Shown here piece by piece: positions 33,358-43,274 of a DNA stretch of 64,000 bases. The stretch is from positions 32,779 through 96,778 of the forward strand of contig JADDKJ010000008.1 in assembly GCA_033717875.1 (NCBI GenBank), in the 5' to 3' direction. The notes beneath the pieces are model-generated. The model searched no databases. It saw only the letters and a program-made list of their open reading frames with translations, and had not been told where the DNA came from. This DNA is from SBBG01 sp033717875. GTDB lineage: Bacteria; Pseudomonadota; Gammaproteobacteria; Ga0077554; Ga007554. How positions within the stretch are numbered: the stretch's first letter is position 1; each line of letters starts with the position of its first letter. A program made the translations under genes and the position numbers.

Positions 33358-34545
33358 TTACTCAAGACTCAACGTCAACCCCGTTCCCTTGGCCGCAGCG
33401 GGTTTTTCCGCCGGCGCCGCAACCTTCTGCTCCCCTTCATCCTTCTGCAAGCTGAGGGGGCTTTCCTCCGCCATCTTGGCCCCGCTCTTTTCTTCCAGGC
33501 CGACGCGCAACCGCAGGTTGTTCTGCGAGTCGGCATTGCGCAATGCCTCGTCCAGGGTGATGCGTCCGGCCTTATATAAATGGTATAACGCACCGTCGAA
33601 GGTCTGCATGCCGATGTTTTCCGATTTCTGCATCACTTCCTTGATTTTGTGTACCTCGCCCTTGAGGATCTGGTCGCAGACCAGCGGCGTGCCGAGCAGC
33701 ACTTCGACGGCCACGGCGCGTTTGCCGTCCACGGTTGGGATCAGGCGCTGCGAGATGATGGCGCGGATGTTGAGCGACAAATCCATCAGCAGTTGATTGC
33801 GGCGCTCTTCGGGAAAGAAGTTGATAATGCGGTCGAGCGCCTGGTTGGCGTTGTTGGCGTGTAGCGTGGAGATCGCCAAATGGCCGGTTTCGGCGAAGGC
33901 GATGGCGTGCTCCATGGTGTGGCGCTCGCGGATCTCGCCGACGAGAATCACGTCAGGGGCCTGGCGCAGGGTATTTTTCAGCGCGTCGTCGAAACTGTCG
34001 GTGTCCACGCCGACCTCGCGCTGGGTGATGATGGATTTCTTGTGCTTGTGGATGAATTCGATCGGATCTTCGATGGTGATGATGTGCCCGGCGGCGTTGG
34101 TGTTGCGGTAATCGATCAGCGACGCCAGCGAGGTGGATTTGCCCGAACCCGTGCCGCCGACGAACAGCACCAGGCCGCGTTTCTCCATGATCACCTTGGT
34201 GAGGATCGGCGGCAGGCCGAGAGTCGTCATGTCCGGGATCTGGGTCTTGATGTTGCGGACCACCATCCCGACTTGGTTGCGCTGCTTGAAGATGTTGACG
34301 CGGAAGCGACCCACGCCGGGCTCGGAAATGGCCAGGTTCATTTCCGGCTTCTGCTCGAAGGCCGCGATCTGCTCCTGGTTCATCACCCGGTAGGCAATCT
34401 CCTTCACCGCATTGGGCGGAAGAGTGGTGGTTTCCAGCGGCGTCAGCGCGCCCTGGATCTTGGCGCTGGGCGGCGCGCCCACGGTCAGGTACAGATCGGA
34501 GGCGTCCTTCATGACCATGATTTTCAGATAATCTTTGAATTCCAT
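33358..34545 (-). CDS. pilU: PilT/PilU-family type IV pilus ATPase (PilU)
   Basis: This is a second pilus-retraction ATPase of about 395 residues. It starts MEFKDYLKIMVMKDASDLYLT. Walker A is GGTGSGKSTSL, the Asp box is HIITIEDPIEFIHKHKKSII, Walker B is DVILVGEIRERHTMEHA and the His box is GHLAISTLHANNANQALDR. ERHTMEHA and the extended Pro/Ala/Glu-rich tail are PilU-like, whereas the 10581 gene is PilT-like. PilU helps PilT under load. It is separated from pilT here and is divergent from glnE with 70 bp between. Confidence 0.9.
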   Translation of the reverse strand: MEFKDYLKIMVMKDASDLYLTVGAPPSAKIQGALTPLETTTLPPNAVKEIAYRVMNQEQIAAFEQKPEMNLAISEPGVGRFRVNIFKQRNQVGMVVRNIKTQIPDMTTLGLPPILTKVIMEKRGLVLFVGGTGSGKSTSLASLIDYRNTNAAGHIITIEDPIEFIHKHKKSIITQREVGVDTDSFDDALKNTLRQAPDVILVGEIRERHTMEHAIAFAETGHLAISTLHANNANQALDRIINFFPEERRNQLLMDLSLNIRAIISQRLIPTVDGKRAVAVEVLLGTPLVCDQILKGEVHKIKEVMQKSENIGMQTFDGALYHLYKAGRITLDEALRNADSQNNLRLRVGLEEKSGAKMAEESPLSLQKDEGEQKVAAPAEKPAAAKGTGLTLSLE

Positions 34546-34615
34546 CGCCTTGTTCCCAAAAATGGCTACGCTGTTGGTATCGGCCTGGGGCGCAGGGGAC
34601 TTGAGAGGTGATATG

Positions 34616-37519
34616 ATGCTCGGCATGAGTGATGCGAGAACCCTCCCGGCCGCCTTGCAGGCGCACGCCGGCCACTACCGTGAGACCTTCGACCAGGCAA
34701 CGAACGAGGCGGGCATTTCTCTTTCCCGCCATGCGCAATGGCTGCCTGAAATCCATCTGATATGGGCTTGCAGCGACTTCGTCGCGCAGAGCTGCGTGCG
34801 CCAGCCGCAGATGCTTGCCGATCTGCTGGATAGCGGTGATCTGCTCAAGCCTTATGCGCCCGACGACTACCAGCTCAAATTACAGGCCGTCCTGGCTGGC
34901 GTTCGGGACGATGCCCAACTCAAAACGGCACTGCGCACTTTGCGTCGCCGCGAAATGGTGCGCATCGCCTGCCGCGACCTGGCGGGATGGGCCAGTCTCG
35001 ATGAAACCTTGCGGGAGCTGTCCTGGCTGGCGGAGGGCTGCCTGGACGGCGCCCTTGCGTGGCTGCACCGCGACCTGAGCACGGATTGGGGCGTTCCCTG
35101 CGCCCATGATGGCGCGCCGCAATCGCTGGTGGTGCTGGGGATGGGCAAGCTCGGCGGCGGGGAGCTGAATTTTTCCTCCGACATCGATCTCATCTTCGCC
35201 TATGCCGAGGACGGCCAGACCACTGGCGGCCGCCGTGAACTCAGCAACCAGGAATTTTTCACCCGTCTCGGCCAGCGCCTGATCGGCGCCATCGGCGACC
35301 GCACCGCGGAGGGCTTTGTGTTTCGCGTCGACATGCGTCTGCGCCCCAATGGCGACAGCGGGCCGCTGGTGATGAACTTCGACGGCATGGAACAGTATTA
35401 CCAGGCCCATGGCCGCGAGTGGGAGCGCTATGCCATGATCAAGGCGCGCACCGTCGCGGGTGACAAGGCGGCCGGCGAACGGCTGCTCGCCACGCTGCGC
35501 CCGTTCGTCTATCGCCGTTATCTCGATTTCGGCGCCTTCGAATCGCTGCGCGAAATGAAAGAAATGATCCGGCGCGAAATCGAGCGCAGGGGGCTGCAAA
35601 ACAACGTCAAGCTCGGCACTGGCGGCATACGCGAGGTCGAGTTCATCGGACAGTCCTTCCAATTGATCCGTGGCGGACGCGAGCCGGAGCTGCAACAGCG
35701 GCAGATCCTCCCCGTGCTGAAACTGCTCGGCGCGCGCGGCGATCTGCCGGACTATGCCGTCCGCGACCTGATCGATGCCTACACGTTCCTGCGCCGCACG
35801 GAAAACCGTTTGCAGGAATTCGCCGACCAGCAGACCCACCTGTTGCCGGACGACGAGTTTGGCCGCCTGTGTCTGGCGGCGTCGATGGGTTACGGGGACT
35901 GGCAAACTTTCTCGCAGGCGCTGGAAAGGCATCGCCGCCGGGTGCATGAGCATTTCGAACGGGTCTTCGCCGCGCCGCAGACGGGCGGCGCCACGCAGGC
36001 CGGATCGCCCGATCTTGGCGCGGCGTGGAGCGGCGCGCTGGAGGCCCGGCAGGCGGAAGCGGTGCTCGCCGCCGCCGGTTTCGATGACCCCGGCGAGGCC
36101 CTGCGCCTGTGTGTCCGCCTGCGCGAAGGGCATGCCTGGCGCGCCCTGAGCAGCCAGGGGCGTGAGCGCATGGATCGCCTGATGCCGCTGCTGCTGGGTG
36201 CGGCGGGGCGGTCGGCGCAATCCGTGGTGACGCTCCAGCGGCTGACCCGCCTGATCGAGGCCATCGCCCGTCGCACCGCCTATCTTGCGCTGCTGGTGGA
36301 ACACCCGCTGGCGTTGTCGCAGCTCGTCAAGCTGTGCGCCGCCAGCCCCTGGATCGCCGCCATGCTCGCCCGTCATCCCCTGTTGCTCGACGAACTGCTC
36401 GACCCGCGCAGCCTCTACGCACCCTTGTCCCGCGTGGAGCTGACGCAGGATCTCGACCAGCGGCTCAAGGCCATCCCGCCGCAGGATCTGGAACAGCAGA
36501 TGGAGGCCCTGCGCCAGTTCAAGCAGGCCGCCACACTGCATGTCGCGGCGGCGGATGTGGCGGGCGCCATGCCGCTGATGATCGTCAGCGACCACCTCAC
36601 CGACATCGCCGAAATCGTGCTGGCGCAGGTGCTGCGTCTGGCCTGGCGGCATCTCGCGGAACGCCATGGCCAGCCACAGTGCCGGATCGGCGGTAAACTC
36701 CATGCGCCGGGTTTCGCCATTCTCGGCTACGGCAAGCTGGGCGGCATCGAGCTGGGCTATGGCTCAGACCTCGATCTGGTGTTCCTCCACGACAGCGCGG
36801 GCGAGGAGCAATACACCACCGGACCGAAGGTCATCGACAACGCCGTCTTCTTCGCCCGTCTCGGCCAGCGCATCATCCACATCCTCAATACCCAGACCCC
36901 GGCGGGCGTGCTCTACGAAGTGGACATGCGCTTGCGTCCGAGCGGCGCATCAGGTCCGCTGGTCAGCAGCCTGGAGGCGTATACCGATTATCAGCATCGC
37001 CAGGCCTGGACCTGGGAGCATCAGGCCCTGGTGCGGGCGCGGGTGGTGGCGGGCGACGGCATCATCGCCGCGGCTTTCGGCACGCTGCGCCGCGAAGTGC
37101 TGGCGCGCCGCCGCGATCTTGTCGAGTTGCGCCGCGAGGTGCGCGAGATGCGCGAACGCATGATGCGCGAACTCGGCAGCCGCCAGCCCGGCGTTTTCGA
37201 CCTCAAGCAGCACCGGGGAGGTATCGCTGACATCGAATTTATGGTCCAATATGGCGTTTTGGCTTGGGCCTGTGACCACCCCGAGTTGCTGGAATTCTCC
37301 GATAACATCCGTCAGTTGGAAGGTCTTGCCAAGGCTGGGCTGCTGCCAGCGGACGACGTGCGGCTGCTCGGCGACGCCTATCGCGCCTATCGCGCCGCGC
37401 TGCACCGTCTGACCTTGCAGGATCAGCCGGCGCTGGTGGCCGCGACGGAGTTTGTCGAGTACCGGGCGGGGGTGGAGAGGATCTGGCGAGCGTTGATGAA
37501 TGAGGAAACCGAACAATGA
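34616..37519 (+). CDS. glnE: bifunctional glutamine synthetase adenylyltransferase/deadenylase
   Basis: GlnE adds or removes AMP on glutamine synthetase in response to PII and glutamine. In about 967 residues two nucleotidyltransferase domains are clear: GMGKLGGGELNFSSDIDLIF (about residue 175, deadenylase) and GYGKLGGIELGYGSDLDLVF (about residue 703, adenylyltransferase), each followed by its GlnD-like helical domain. ATG 34616 is about seven bases from GAGAGG; ATG 34613 and 34625 are alternatives. It overlaps ilvE by 4 bp, a gammaproteobacterial arrangement. Confidence 0.95.
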   Translation: MLGMSDARTLPAALQAHAGHYRETFDQATNEAGISLSRHAQWLPEIHLIWACSDFVAQSCVRQPQMLADLLDSGDLLKPYAPDDYQLKLQAVLAGVRDDAQLKTALRTLRRREMVRIACRDLAGWASLDETLRELSWLAEGCLDGALAWLHRDLSTDWGVPCAHDGAPQSLVVLGMGKLGGGELNFSSDIDLIFAYAEDGQTTGGRRELSNQEFFTRLGQRLIGAIGDRTAEGFVFRVDMRLRPNGDSGPLVMNFDGMEQYYQAHGREWERYAMIKARTVAGDKAAGERLLATLRPFVYRRYLDFGAFESLREMKEMIRREIERRGLQNNVKLGTGGIREVEFIGQSFQLIRGGREPELQQRQILPVLKLLGARGDLPDYAVRDLIDAYTFLRRTENRLQEFADQQTHLLPDDEFGRLCLAASMGYGDWQTFSQALERHRRRVHEHFERVFAAPQTGGATQAGSPDLGAAWSGALEARQAEAVLAAAGFDDPGEALRLCVRLREGHAWRALSSQGRERMDRLMPLLLGAAGRSAQSVVTLQRLTRLIEAIARRTAYLALLVEHPLALSQLVKLCAASPWIAAMLARHPLLLDELLDPRSLYAPLSRVELTQDLDQRLKAIPPQDLEQQMEALRQFKQAATLHVAAADVAGAMPLMIVSDHLTDIAEIVLAQVLRLAWRHLAERHGQPQCRIGGKLHAPGFAILGYGKLGGIELGYGSDLDLVFLHDSAGEEQYTTGPKVIDNAVFFARLGQRIIHILNTQTPAGVLYEVDMRLRPSGASGPLVSSLEAYTDYQHRQAWTWEHQALVRARVVAGDGIIAAAFGTLRREVLARRRDLVELRREVREMRERMMRELGSRQPGVFDLKQHRGGIADIEFMVQYGVLAWACDHPELLEFSDNIRQLEGLAKAGLLPADDVRLLGDAYRAYRAALHRLTLQDQPALVAATEFVEYRAGVERIWRALMNEETEQ

Positions 37520-38436
37520 CAATGGCTGACCGCGACGGCGTGATCTGGCTGGACGGGCAGATGGTACCCTGGCGCGAGGCGAAGGTGCATGTGCTGACGC
37601 ATACCCTGCATTACGGCATGGGGGTGTTCGAGGGCGTGCGCGCCTATCAGACCCCGCGCGGCACAGCGATTTTCCGCCTCGATGCGCACACCGACCGCCT
37701 GTTCCGTTCCGCGCATATCATGGGCATGCCGATGCCGTATGACAAGGCGGCGATCAACGACGCTACCCGCGCCGTGGTGCGGGAAAACGGTCTGGATGCG
37801 GGCTATATCCGTCCGATGTGTTTCTATGGCGCCGAGGGCATGGGGCTGCGCGCCGATAACCTCAAAGTCCACGTCACGATCGCCGCCTGGCCATGGGGCG
37901 CCTATCTGGGTGCGGAGAATATGGAAAAAGGTCTGCGCGTGAAGACGTCCTCCTTCACCCGCCATCACGTCAATATCAGCATGTGCAAGGCCAAGGCCAA
38001 CGGCCACTATATCAACTCCATGCTGGCGCTGCGCGAGGCGCTGTCCTGCGGCTGCGACGAGGCATTGATGCTCGATACCGAGGGCTTCGTGACGGAAGGC
38101 AGCAGCGAGAACATCTTCATCGTGCGCGACGGCATGCTCTATACACCGGAGCTGACCTCCGCGCTGGACGGCATCACCCGCGACACGCTCCTCATACTGG
38201 CCGCCGAGATCGGCCTGCCGGTGCGCGAGAAGCGCATCACCCGCGACGAGGTGTATATTGCCGACGAGGCTTTCTTCACCGGCACCGCCGCCGAGGTCAC
38301 CCCGATCCGCGAAGTGGACGGGCGAACCATCGGCGGCGGCAGCCGCGGGCCGGTCACCGAGCGCTTGCAGACGCTCTACTTCGATCAGGTACACGGCCGG
38401 CGCGAGGAACATCCCGAATGGTTGACATATGTATGA
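37516..38436 (+). CDS. ilvE: branched-chain amino acid aminotransferase
   Basis: IlvE is a PLP enzyme (fold type IV) that performs the last step of Leu, Ile and Val synthesis. The 306-residue length is standard. It has VHVLTHTLHYGMGVFEGVRAY near the start (key: THTLHYGMGVFEG), IRPMCFYGAEGMG, the PLP lysine in CKAKANGHYINSMLAL (about residue 158), EGSSENIFIVRDG and GITRDTLLILAAEIG. It overlaps the glnE stop and is followed by a small zinc-finger gene. Confidence 0.95.
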   Translation: MTMADRDGVIWLDGQMVPWREAKVHVLTHTLHYGMGVFEGVRAYQTPRGTAIFRLDAHTDRLFRSAHIMGMPMPYDKAAINDATRAVVRENGLDAGYIRPMCFYGAEGMGLRADNLKVHVTIAAWPWGAYLGAENMEKGLRVKTSSFTRHHVNISMCKAKANGHYINSMLALREALSCGCDEALMLDTEGFVTEGSSENIFIVRDGMLYTPELTSALDGITRDTLLILAAEIGLPVREKRITRDEVYIADEAFFTGTAAEVTPIREVDGRTIGGGSRGPVTERLQTLYFDQVHGRREEHPEWLTYV

Positions 38437-38485
38437 GTAGCAAGATCGTTATCCTCGCAACTTTTCCTCGATAAAGGAGACTGAC

Positions 38486-38704
38486 ATGGGTTCAACACAC
38501 TCTGCGACCGGCTCGAAGAAGGGCGAGATGACCCCGGCGAATGCCCAAAACCGCTACGACGTGACGCGCGCCGATCTGCCGCTGCATTGTCCGATGGACG
38601 GCATGAGCTTGTGGAACTCCCACCCGCGTGTCTATCTGCCGGTCGAGGACAAGGGATATGCCAAGTGCCCTTACTGCGGGGCCGATTACATTCTCAAGGA
38701 CTGA
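38486..38704 (+). CDS. zf-CHCC zinc-finger domain protein
   Basis: This 72-residue protein has a CHCC zinc site: HCPMDGMSLWNSHPRVYL (Cys and His ligands) and YAKCPYCGADYIL (last two Cys). The fold is related to the zinc-finger domain of mitochondrial complex I subunit NDUFS6. In proteobacteria such genes often lie between ilvE and LPS-core genes, as here. GGAGACTGAC precedes the ATG. Function is not established. Confidence 0.88.
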   Translation: MGSTHSATGSKKGEMTPANAQNRYDVTRADLPLHCPMDGMSLWNSHPRVYLPVEDKGYAKCPYCGADYILKD

Positions 38705-38755
38705 TTCATAACGTGCTCGTCCATCATCTGAAACGGGGCTCGGCCGGTAAAATTT

Positions 38756-39868
38756 GTGCGTAAATTGACGATAGTTCAAGTGCTGCCGGCCATGGACGGG
38801 GGCGGCGTTGAACGCGGTACTCTGGAAATCGCCAACGCGCTGGTGCAGCGCGGTCATCGCTCGCTCGTCATCTCCGGCGGCGGGCGCGTGGTGACGGCAT
38901 TGGAAGCGGGTGGCAGCGAACACATCACCTGGCCGATCGGCGAGAAATCGCTGTTCACCCTGCGTCTGGTGCCGCGTCTGCGGCACTTGCTCAAAAAAGA
39001 AGGCGTCGACATCCTTCATGTCCGCTCGCGTCTGCCGGGCTGGATCACCTATCTCGCCTGGCGCGGCATGAATCCCGCCCGGCGCCCGCGCTTCGTCACC
39101 ACCGTGCACGGGCAATACTCGGTGAGCCGCTACAGCGCCGTGATGACGCGCGGTGAACGAGTGATCGCCGTGTCCAACACCATCAAGGACTACATCCGCA
39201 AGAATTACCCCGGCGTCGATGAAAGCAGGATACAGGTGATATACCGTGGTATCGATGAACGCGAATTTCCTCATGGCTACAAGCCAGGCAATCTATGGAT
39301 GCGCAACTGGTATGCCCAATATCCACAGTTGCTCGACAATGCCGTCATCACCCTGCCCGGCCGCCTCACCCGCCTCAAAGGGCACGAGGACTTCATCAAT
39401 CTCATGGCGCGGCTCAAGACCCAAGGCATGCCGGTCTATGGCTTGATCGTGGGCGATACCGACCCCGCCGATCGCCAGCGCTATGCCGAGGAACTGATGC
39501 GGCGCGTCGAGCAACAAGGGCTGGATAACATCATCTTCACCGGCTACCGCAACGACATGCGCGAAATCTACACCGTCTCGAATCTGGTGCTGTCGCTGTC
39601 ATCCAAGCCGGAATCGTTTGGCCGCACGGTGCTGGAAGCGCTCACCCTGGGTACCCCGGTGGCCGGCTATGCCCACGGCGGCGTGGGTGAGGTGCTGGAC
39701 GCCGTGTTTCCGCAAGGCCGCATTCCTGTCGGCGATATCGACGCATTGACCACAAAGGTGCAAACCCTGCTGGCGCAGAAAATCACCGTTCCCAGGAGTG
39801 ATGCCTTTCCGCTCAAGCGCATGCTGGACGATACTATCGGCCTTTACGAGTCGCTGGCGGGTCGATGA
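38756..39868 (+). CDS. GT4-family glycosyltransferase (LPS core type)
   Basis: This 370-residue GT-B enzyme has an N-terminal acceptor domain starting IVQVLPAMDGGGVERGTLEI and a C-terminal GT4 donor domain with the EX7E-like SSKPESFGRTVLEALTLGTPVAG. It resembles LPS core glucosyl- or heptosyl-adding enzymes (WaaG group), but the sugar cannot be deduced. The start is GTG 38756. The next GT4 overlaps by 4 bp and the cluster continues with a WaaL-like ligase, so it belongs to LPS assembly at the inner membrane. Confidence 0.88.
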   Translation: MRKLTIVQVLPAMDGGGVERGTLEIANALVQRGHRSLVISGGGRVVTALEAGGSEHITWPIGEKSLFTLRLVPRLRHLLKKEGVDILHVRSRLPGWITYLAWRGMNPARRPRFVTTVHGQYSVSRYSAVMTRGERVIAVSNTIKDYIRKNYPGVDESRIQVIYRGIDEREFPHGYKPGNLWMRNWYAQYPQLLDNAVITLPGRLTRLKGHEDFINLMARLKTQGMPVYGLIVGDTDPADRQRYAEELMRRVEQQGLDNIIFTGYRNDMREIYTVSNLVLSLSSKPESFGRTVLEALTLGTPVAGYAHGGVGEVLDAVFPQGRIPVGDIDALTTKVQTLLAQKITVPRSDAFPLKRMLDDTIGLYESLAGR

Positions 39869-40983
39869 TCGCCGCGAAGCCGCTTGCCATCGTGTTGCCC
39901 CATCGGGAGGCTTATCAGGTCAATGGCGCCGGCGCGGTCGTGTCTTGTATAAGGGACATGGCGGCACACAGCCGTTACCGCGAGTGGCTGGTGGTGCTCG
40001 GTGATCCCGTTGCCGAACCGTTCGCCGAACCCCCGTTCATCCCCGTCGAAAAAGCGCCGTGGTTTTATGGACGGCAAACGGCGCGTTACCGCGAAGGCAT
40101 GGCGCGCGCGCTGCACGCCATGCAGCCGGCGCTGGCGGAAGTGCACAACCGGCCTTACTACATCGAGCGGCTGAAAAAATCCCTGCCACACACGCCACTT
40201 ATCCTTTATTTTCACAATGATCCTCACAAGATGCGTGGTTTCATGCGCCTTGCCGACCGCGTGCGCATCATGCGGCATGTGTCCGCCGCCGTATGTGTGA
40301 GCGACTATATTCGCCGCCGATTGCTGGAAGGGATGGACGCCTCGGTATCGGACAAGGCGCATGTGGTCCTGAACGGCGTCGATACCACTACCGTCCTCCC
40401 CGTGACGGGTCGTCCGCGACGCAAGGAAATCCTGTTCGTCGGGCGGCTGATCCCGGAAAAAGGCGCGCTGCTGTTCGCTCAGGCGGCGCTGAAAGCGCAG
40501 GCGCGCTTGCCCGGCTGGCGTTTCGTCATGATCGGCGCCCTGGCTTTTCGCAACGAGGCGCAACCGCAGCACCCCTACGAGAAACAGGTCATCGCGGCAA
40601 TGCAACAATTAGGGGCGCATGGCGAGATGACGGGTTACCTGCCGCGCCGCGCGGCGCTGGATCGTTTTGCCGAGGCGGCGATCGCGGTGATTCCTTCCTT
40701 GTGGGAAGACCCCTGTCCGCTGGCGGCGATCGAAGCCATGTCAAGTGGCTGTGCCGTGATCGCCACACGGCGCGGAGGACTACCTGAGATTCTGGGTGAC
40801 ACAGCCCTGTTCATCGAGCGGGATGATCCAGAGTTATTGGCCGAAAGGATGGTGCAACTGGCCAGCGATGAACACGCGCTGGCCGGCTGGCAATCACAGG
40901 CCAGAGAACGCGCCGTGCAGGCACTGGACATCCGCCGCGCCAGCGTGCAGTTGGACGATGTCCGGCAACAGTTGTTGGTTTGA
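39865..40983 (+). CDS. GT4-family glycosyltransferase
   Basis: This is the second GT-B/GT4 enzyme of the LPS cluster, 372 residues. The donor domain is plain: ILFVGRLIPEKGALLFAQA, and VIPSLWEDPCPLAAIEAMSSGCAV with the EX7E catalytic pair. The N-terminal domain shows VVSCIRDMAAHSRYREWLV and YFHNDPHKMRGF. It overlaps its neighbour upstream by 4 bp, and the O-antigen ligase starts three bases after it. The acceptor and sugar are unknown. Confidence 0.88.
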   Translation: MIAAKPLAIVLPHREAYQVNGAGAVVSCIRDMAAHSRYREWLVVLGDPVAEPFAEPPFIPVEKAPWFYGRQTARYREGMARALHAMQPALAEVHNRPYYIERLKKSLPHTPLILYFHNDPHKMRGFMRLADRVRIMRHVSAAVCVSDYIRRRLLEGMDASVSDKAHVVLNGVDTTTVLPVTGRPRRKEILFVGRLIPEKGALLFAQAALKAQARLPGWRFVMIGALAFRNEAQPQHPYEKQVIAAMQQLGAHGEMTGYLPRRAALDRFAEAAIAVIPSLWEDPCPLAAIEAMSSGCAVIATRRGGLPEILGDTALFIERDDPELLAERMVQLASDEHALAGWQSQARERAVQALDIRRASVQLDDVRQQLLV

Positions 40984-40986
40984 TAC

Positions 40987-42237
40987 GTGGAAAGCAAAGT
41001 CGAAAAGAATCTGCTGTTGGCCGCGCGCGTACTGACCACCGGGATTCCCTTGTTCCTGGTGACCGGGCGCGCGGCGGTGGATATCGCGCTCTCGCTGGTG
41101 GCATTGCTGTTTCTCGCGCGCAGCTTTATCAGCAAGGATTGGGCTTGGGCACGCGCCGGCTGGTTCCGCATCGGGCTCGTGCTCTGGGTGTGGACGCTGC
41201 TGATCAGCGCTGCCGCCTTCGATGTCGCGGCATCCTATGGCCAGGCCGCGACATGGATACGCTTCCTGCTCTTCGCCGCGGCGCTCGGGACGTGGGTGCT
41301 GGATGCGACATGGATACGCCGGCTCATCGCGGTCGGCATGGCGATGCTGCTGTTCGTGGCGCTCGATGCCTGGTTGCAGTATTTCACCGGTGTCGACATT
41401 TTCGGCCATCAGCGTGTGGAGGACCGCCTGACCGGCCCCTTCGACGATCTGCGCGTCGGGATTTATATCACCAAGCTCTTTTTCCCGGTGGCGCTCGGTT
41501 TCGCTCTCTGGCAATTACGGGCGAGAGGGAAGGGGTGGCCGATGTGGTTGACGGCCGGCGCGGCCATTGTGATGATCGGCGCGGTGTTCGTGAGCGGCGA
41601 GCGCATGGCGCTCATTCTGATGATGTTTGGCTTGATATTGGCCGCGGTGCTGCAAAAAGGTGTGCTGCGCGCCGCCATCGGTGGCGTGCTGGCGCTGGCG
41701 CTGATCGGCATTGGCGTGGTGGCGGCCATCGACGAACAGATGATGAAACGGCAGTTCATGTCCACCGCCGAGGCCATCACCAATTTCAGCCATACCCATT
41801 ATGGCGTGCTTTGGCGCAGCGCGATCCAGCTCGGTGGCGAGCGCCCTGTGACCGGCGTCGGCATGAGAAATTTCCGGGTCGCCTGCGATGACCCGAAAAT
41901 CGGTCTTCCTTCCGAAAAGGAGCTGCGCTGCGGCACCCATCCCCACAACACCTATCTGGAGTGGTTCAGCGAGTCCGGCATACCGGGGTTGATACTCTTT
42001 GTCACGATGATCGCCGCGCTCGGCCGACAGTTTTGGTCGGCGTGGAAGGTCATTGGCGATAACCGTGCCTGGATGGCGGGGCCGGTTATCGCGTTCATCC
42101 TCCAGCTCTGGCCGCTTGCCGCCACCGGCAGTTTTTTTTCCAACTGGAACGGCGCGCTGCTGTGGCTGGCGGCGGGCTGGGCGCTGGCCGCGGCGCGGCT
42201 CGGGGGTTACCCAATACCGCCGGCGAGCCGCCGGTAA
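40987..42237 (+). CDS. waaL: O-antigen ligase (WaaL-like)
   Basis: This 416-residue polytopic membrane protein of the O-antigen ligase/polymerase (Wzy_C) family has about eleven to twelve hydrophobic helices. The large periplasmic loop carries the key His motif THPHNTYLEWFSESGIPGL (about residue 318). WaaL joins undecaprenyl-linked O-antigen to lipid A-core in the periplasm. The start is GTG 40987. Its last 31 bases overlap the end of a convergent GT4 gene. Confidence 0.85.
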   Translation: MESKVEKNLLLAARVLTTGIPLFLVTGRAAVDIALSLVALLFLARSFISKDWAWARAGWFRIGLVLWVWTLLISAAAFDVAASYGQAATWIRFLLFAAALGTWVLDATWIRRLIAVGMAMLLFVALDAWLQYFTGVDIFGHQRVEDRLTGPFDDLRVGIYITKLFFPVALGFALWQLRARGKGWPMWLTAGAAIVMIGAVFVSGERMALILMMFGLILAAVLQKGVLRAAIGGVLALALIGIGVVAAIDEQMMKRQFMSTAEAITNFSHTHYGVLWRSAIQLGGERPVTGVGMRNFRVACDDPKIGLPSEKELRCGTHPHNTYLEWFSESGIPGLILFVTMIAALGRQFWSAWKVIGDNRAWMAGPVIAFILQLWPLAATGSFFSNWNGALLWLAAGWALAAARLGGYPIPPASRR

Positions 42238-43253
42238 AGGTCGATAAAGCGCGGCACAACGACATCCTCGGCATAATGATCGCGGAAACACGCCAGCGCC
42301 GCCGTAGCCTTGCTCATCCTTTCCCCCGGATCGCGCAGCGCCGCCAGCATCGCTTGCGCCAGCGATGCGGCATCGCCAATTTCCGCGAAATAGGCGGTCG
42401 TTTCGTCAAGCACCTCGACCGGCCCCTGGGTTTTGGTGGAAATGATGGCCTTGCCGCGCGCCATCGCTTCGAGCACCACGATGCCGAAGGGCTCGTCCAG
42501 CGATGGCAGGACGAAGGCGTCGCCGTTATCGAGGAAGGCCGCCACATCGTCGATCCAGCCGGAGAAGGTCACGACACCGCCCAGATTCAGTTCTTCGGCA
42601 AGTTGCAGCAAGGCCGAACGTTCGGGACCATCGCCGCCGATCGTCAGTTTTGCCTGAACACCTTGATCGAGCACCGCCCTGAAGGCCCGCAGCAGCACGT
42701 CGAACCCTTTTTTCTTCACCATTCTGCCGTAGCTGACGAAGACAGCAGAGGCATCGCCGCCGATGCGCGGCCGATCGACCGGCGGCAACAGGGAAAAATG
42801 CGGTATCACCTCGACCCGTTGCGGCGCGATACCGTGTTGCAGCAGATAGTTTTTCTGGTCTTCCGTGCCGGGGACAAACAGGCTCGCGTTGCGGTAATAT
42901 TTGAGATCGATATAGTTGTGCAGATTGACCGCCAGCGGTATTCCCAAGGCGCGTGCCGCCCGGCCGGCAAAGTGAGCGCCGCGCGCCAGATGGGAGTGGA
43001 TCACTGCGGGGCCGAAGTCGCGGATCGCGGCGGTGATATGATGCGTAGCGAGCAAATCCCATGCGCCGCGCACATTGACCGGGGCCAGGGAGATATTCGG
43101 ATGCCGCAAGGCCGCTCTTTTCACGAAATCCTTGTGACATACGGCTTGCACTGAAACATCCCGCTCCGCCAGCGCCAGGGCAAGGTCGACGAACAGGCGT
43201 TCCGCGCCACCGAAGCCTTTGGACAGCATGAGCTGGGTGATTTTGAGTGTCAT
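42207..43253 (-). CDS. GT4-family glycosyltransferase
   Basis: This 348-residue GT-B enzyme, MTLKITQLMLSKGFGGAERL, has a GGAER nucleotide-sugar/acceptor motif, VIHSHLARGAHFAGRAA and the donor-site EX7E in PSLDEPFGIVVLEAMARGKA. It is the only gene of the LPS cluster on the minus strand; it overlaps the waaL end tail-to-tail by 31 bp and its upstream region, shared with the GT2 gene, holds an inverted pair of GTAGGGTGCG repeats. The sugar is unknown. Confidence 0.87.
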   Translation of the reverse strand: MTLKITQLMLSKGFGGAERLFVDLALALAERDVSVQAVCHKDFVKRAALRHPNISLAPVNVRGAWDLLATHHITAAIRDFGPAVIHSHLARGAHFAGRAARALGIPLAVNLHNYIDLKYYRNASLFVPGTEDQKNYLLQHGIAPQRVEVIPHFSLLPPVDRPRIGGDASAVFVSYGRMVKKKGFDVLLRAFRAVLDQGVQAKLTIGGDGPERSALLQLAEELNLGGVVTFSGWIDDVAAFLDNGDAFVLPSLDEPFGIVVLEAMARGKAIISTKTQGPVEVLDETTAYFAEIGDAASLAQAMLAALRDPGERMSKATAALACFRDHYAEDVVVPRFIDLYRRLAGGIG

Positions 43254-43274
43254 TGGAATGTGCAATCTGGCGAA

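Noticed and set aside
34880..36703. 607-codon open frame opposite glnE
   Set aside because: Antisense shadow; glnE has both catalytic motifs on the other strand.
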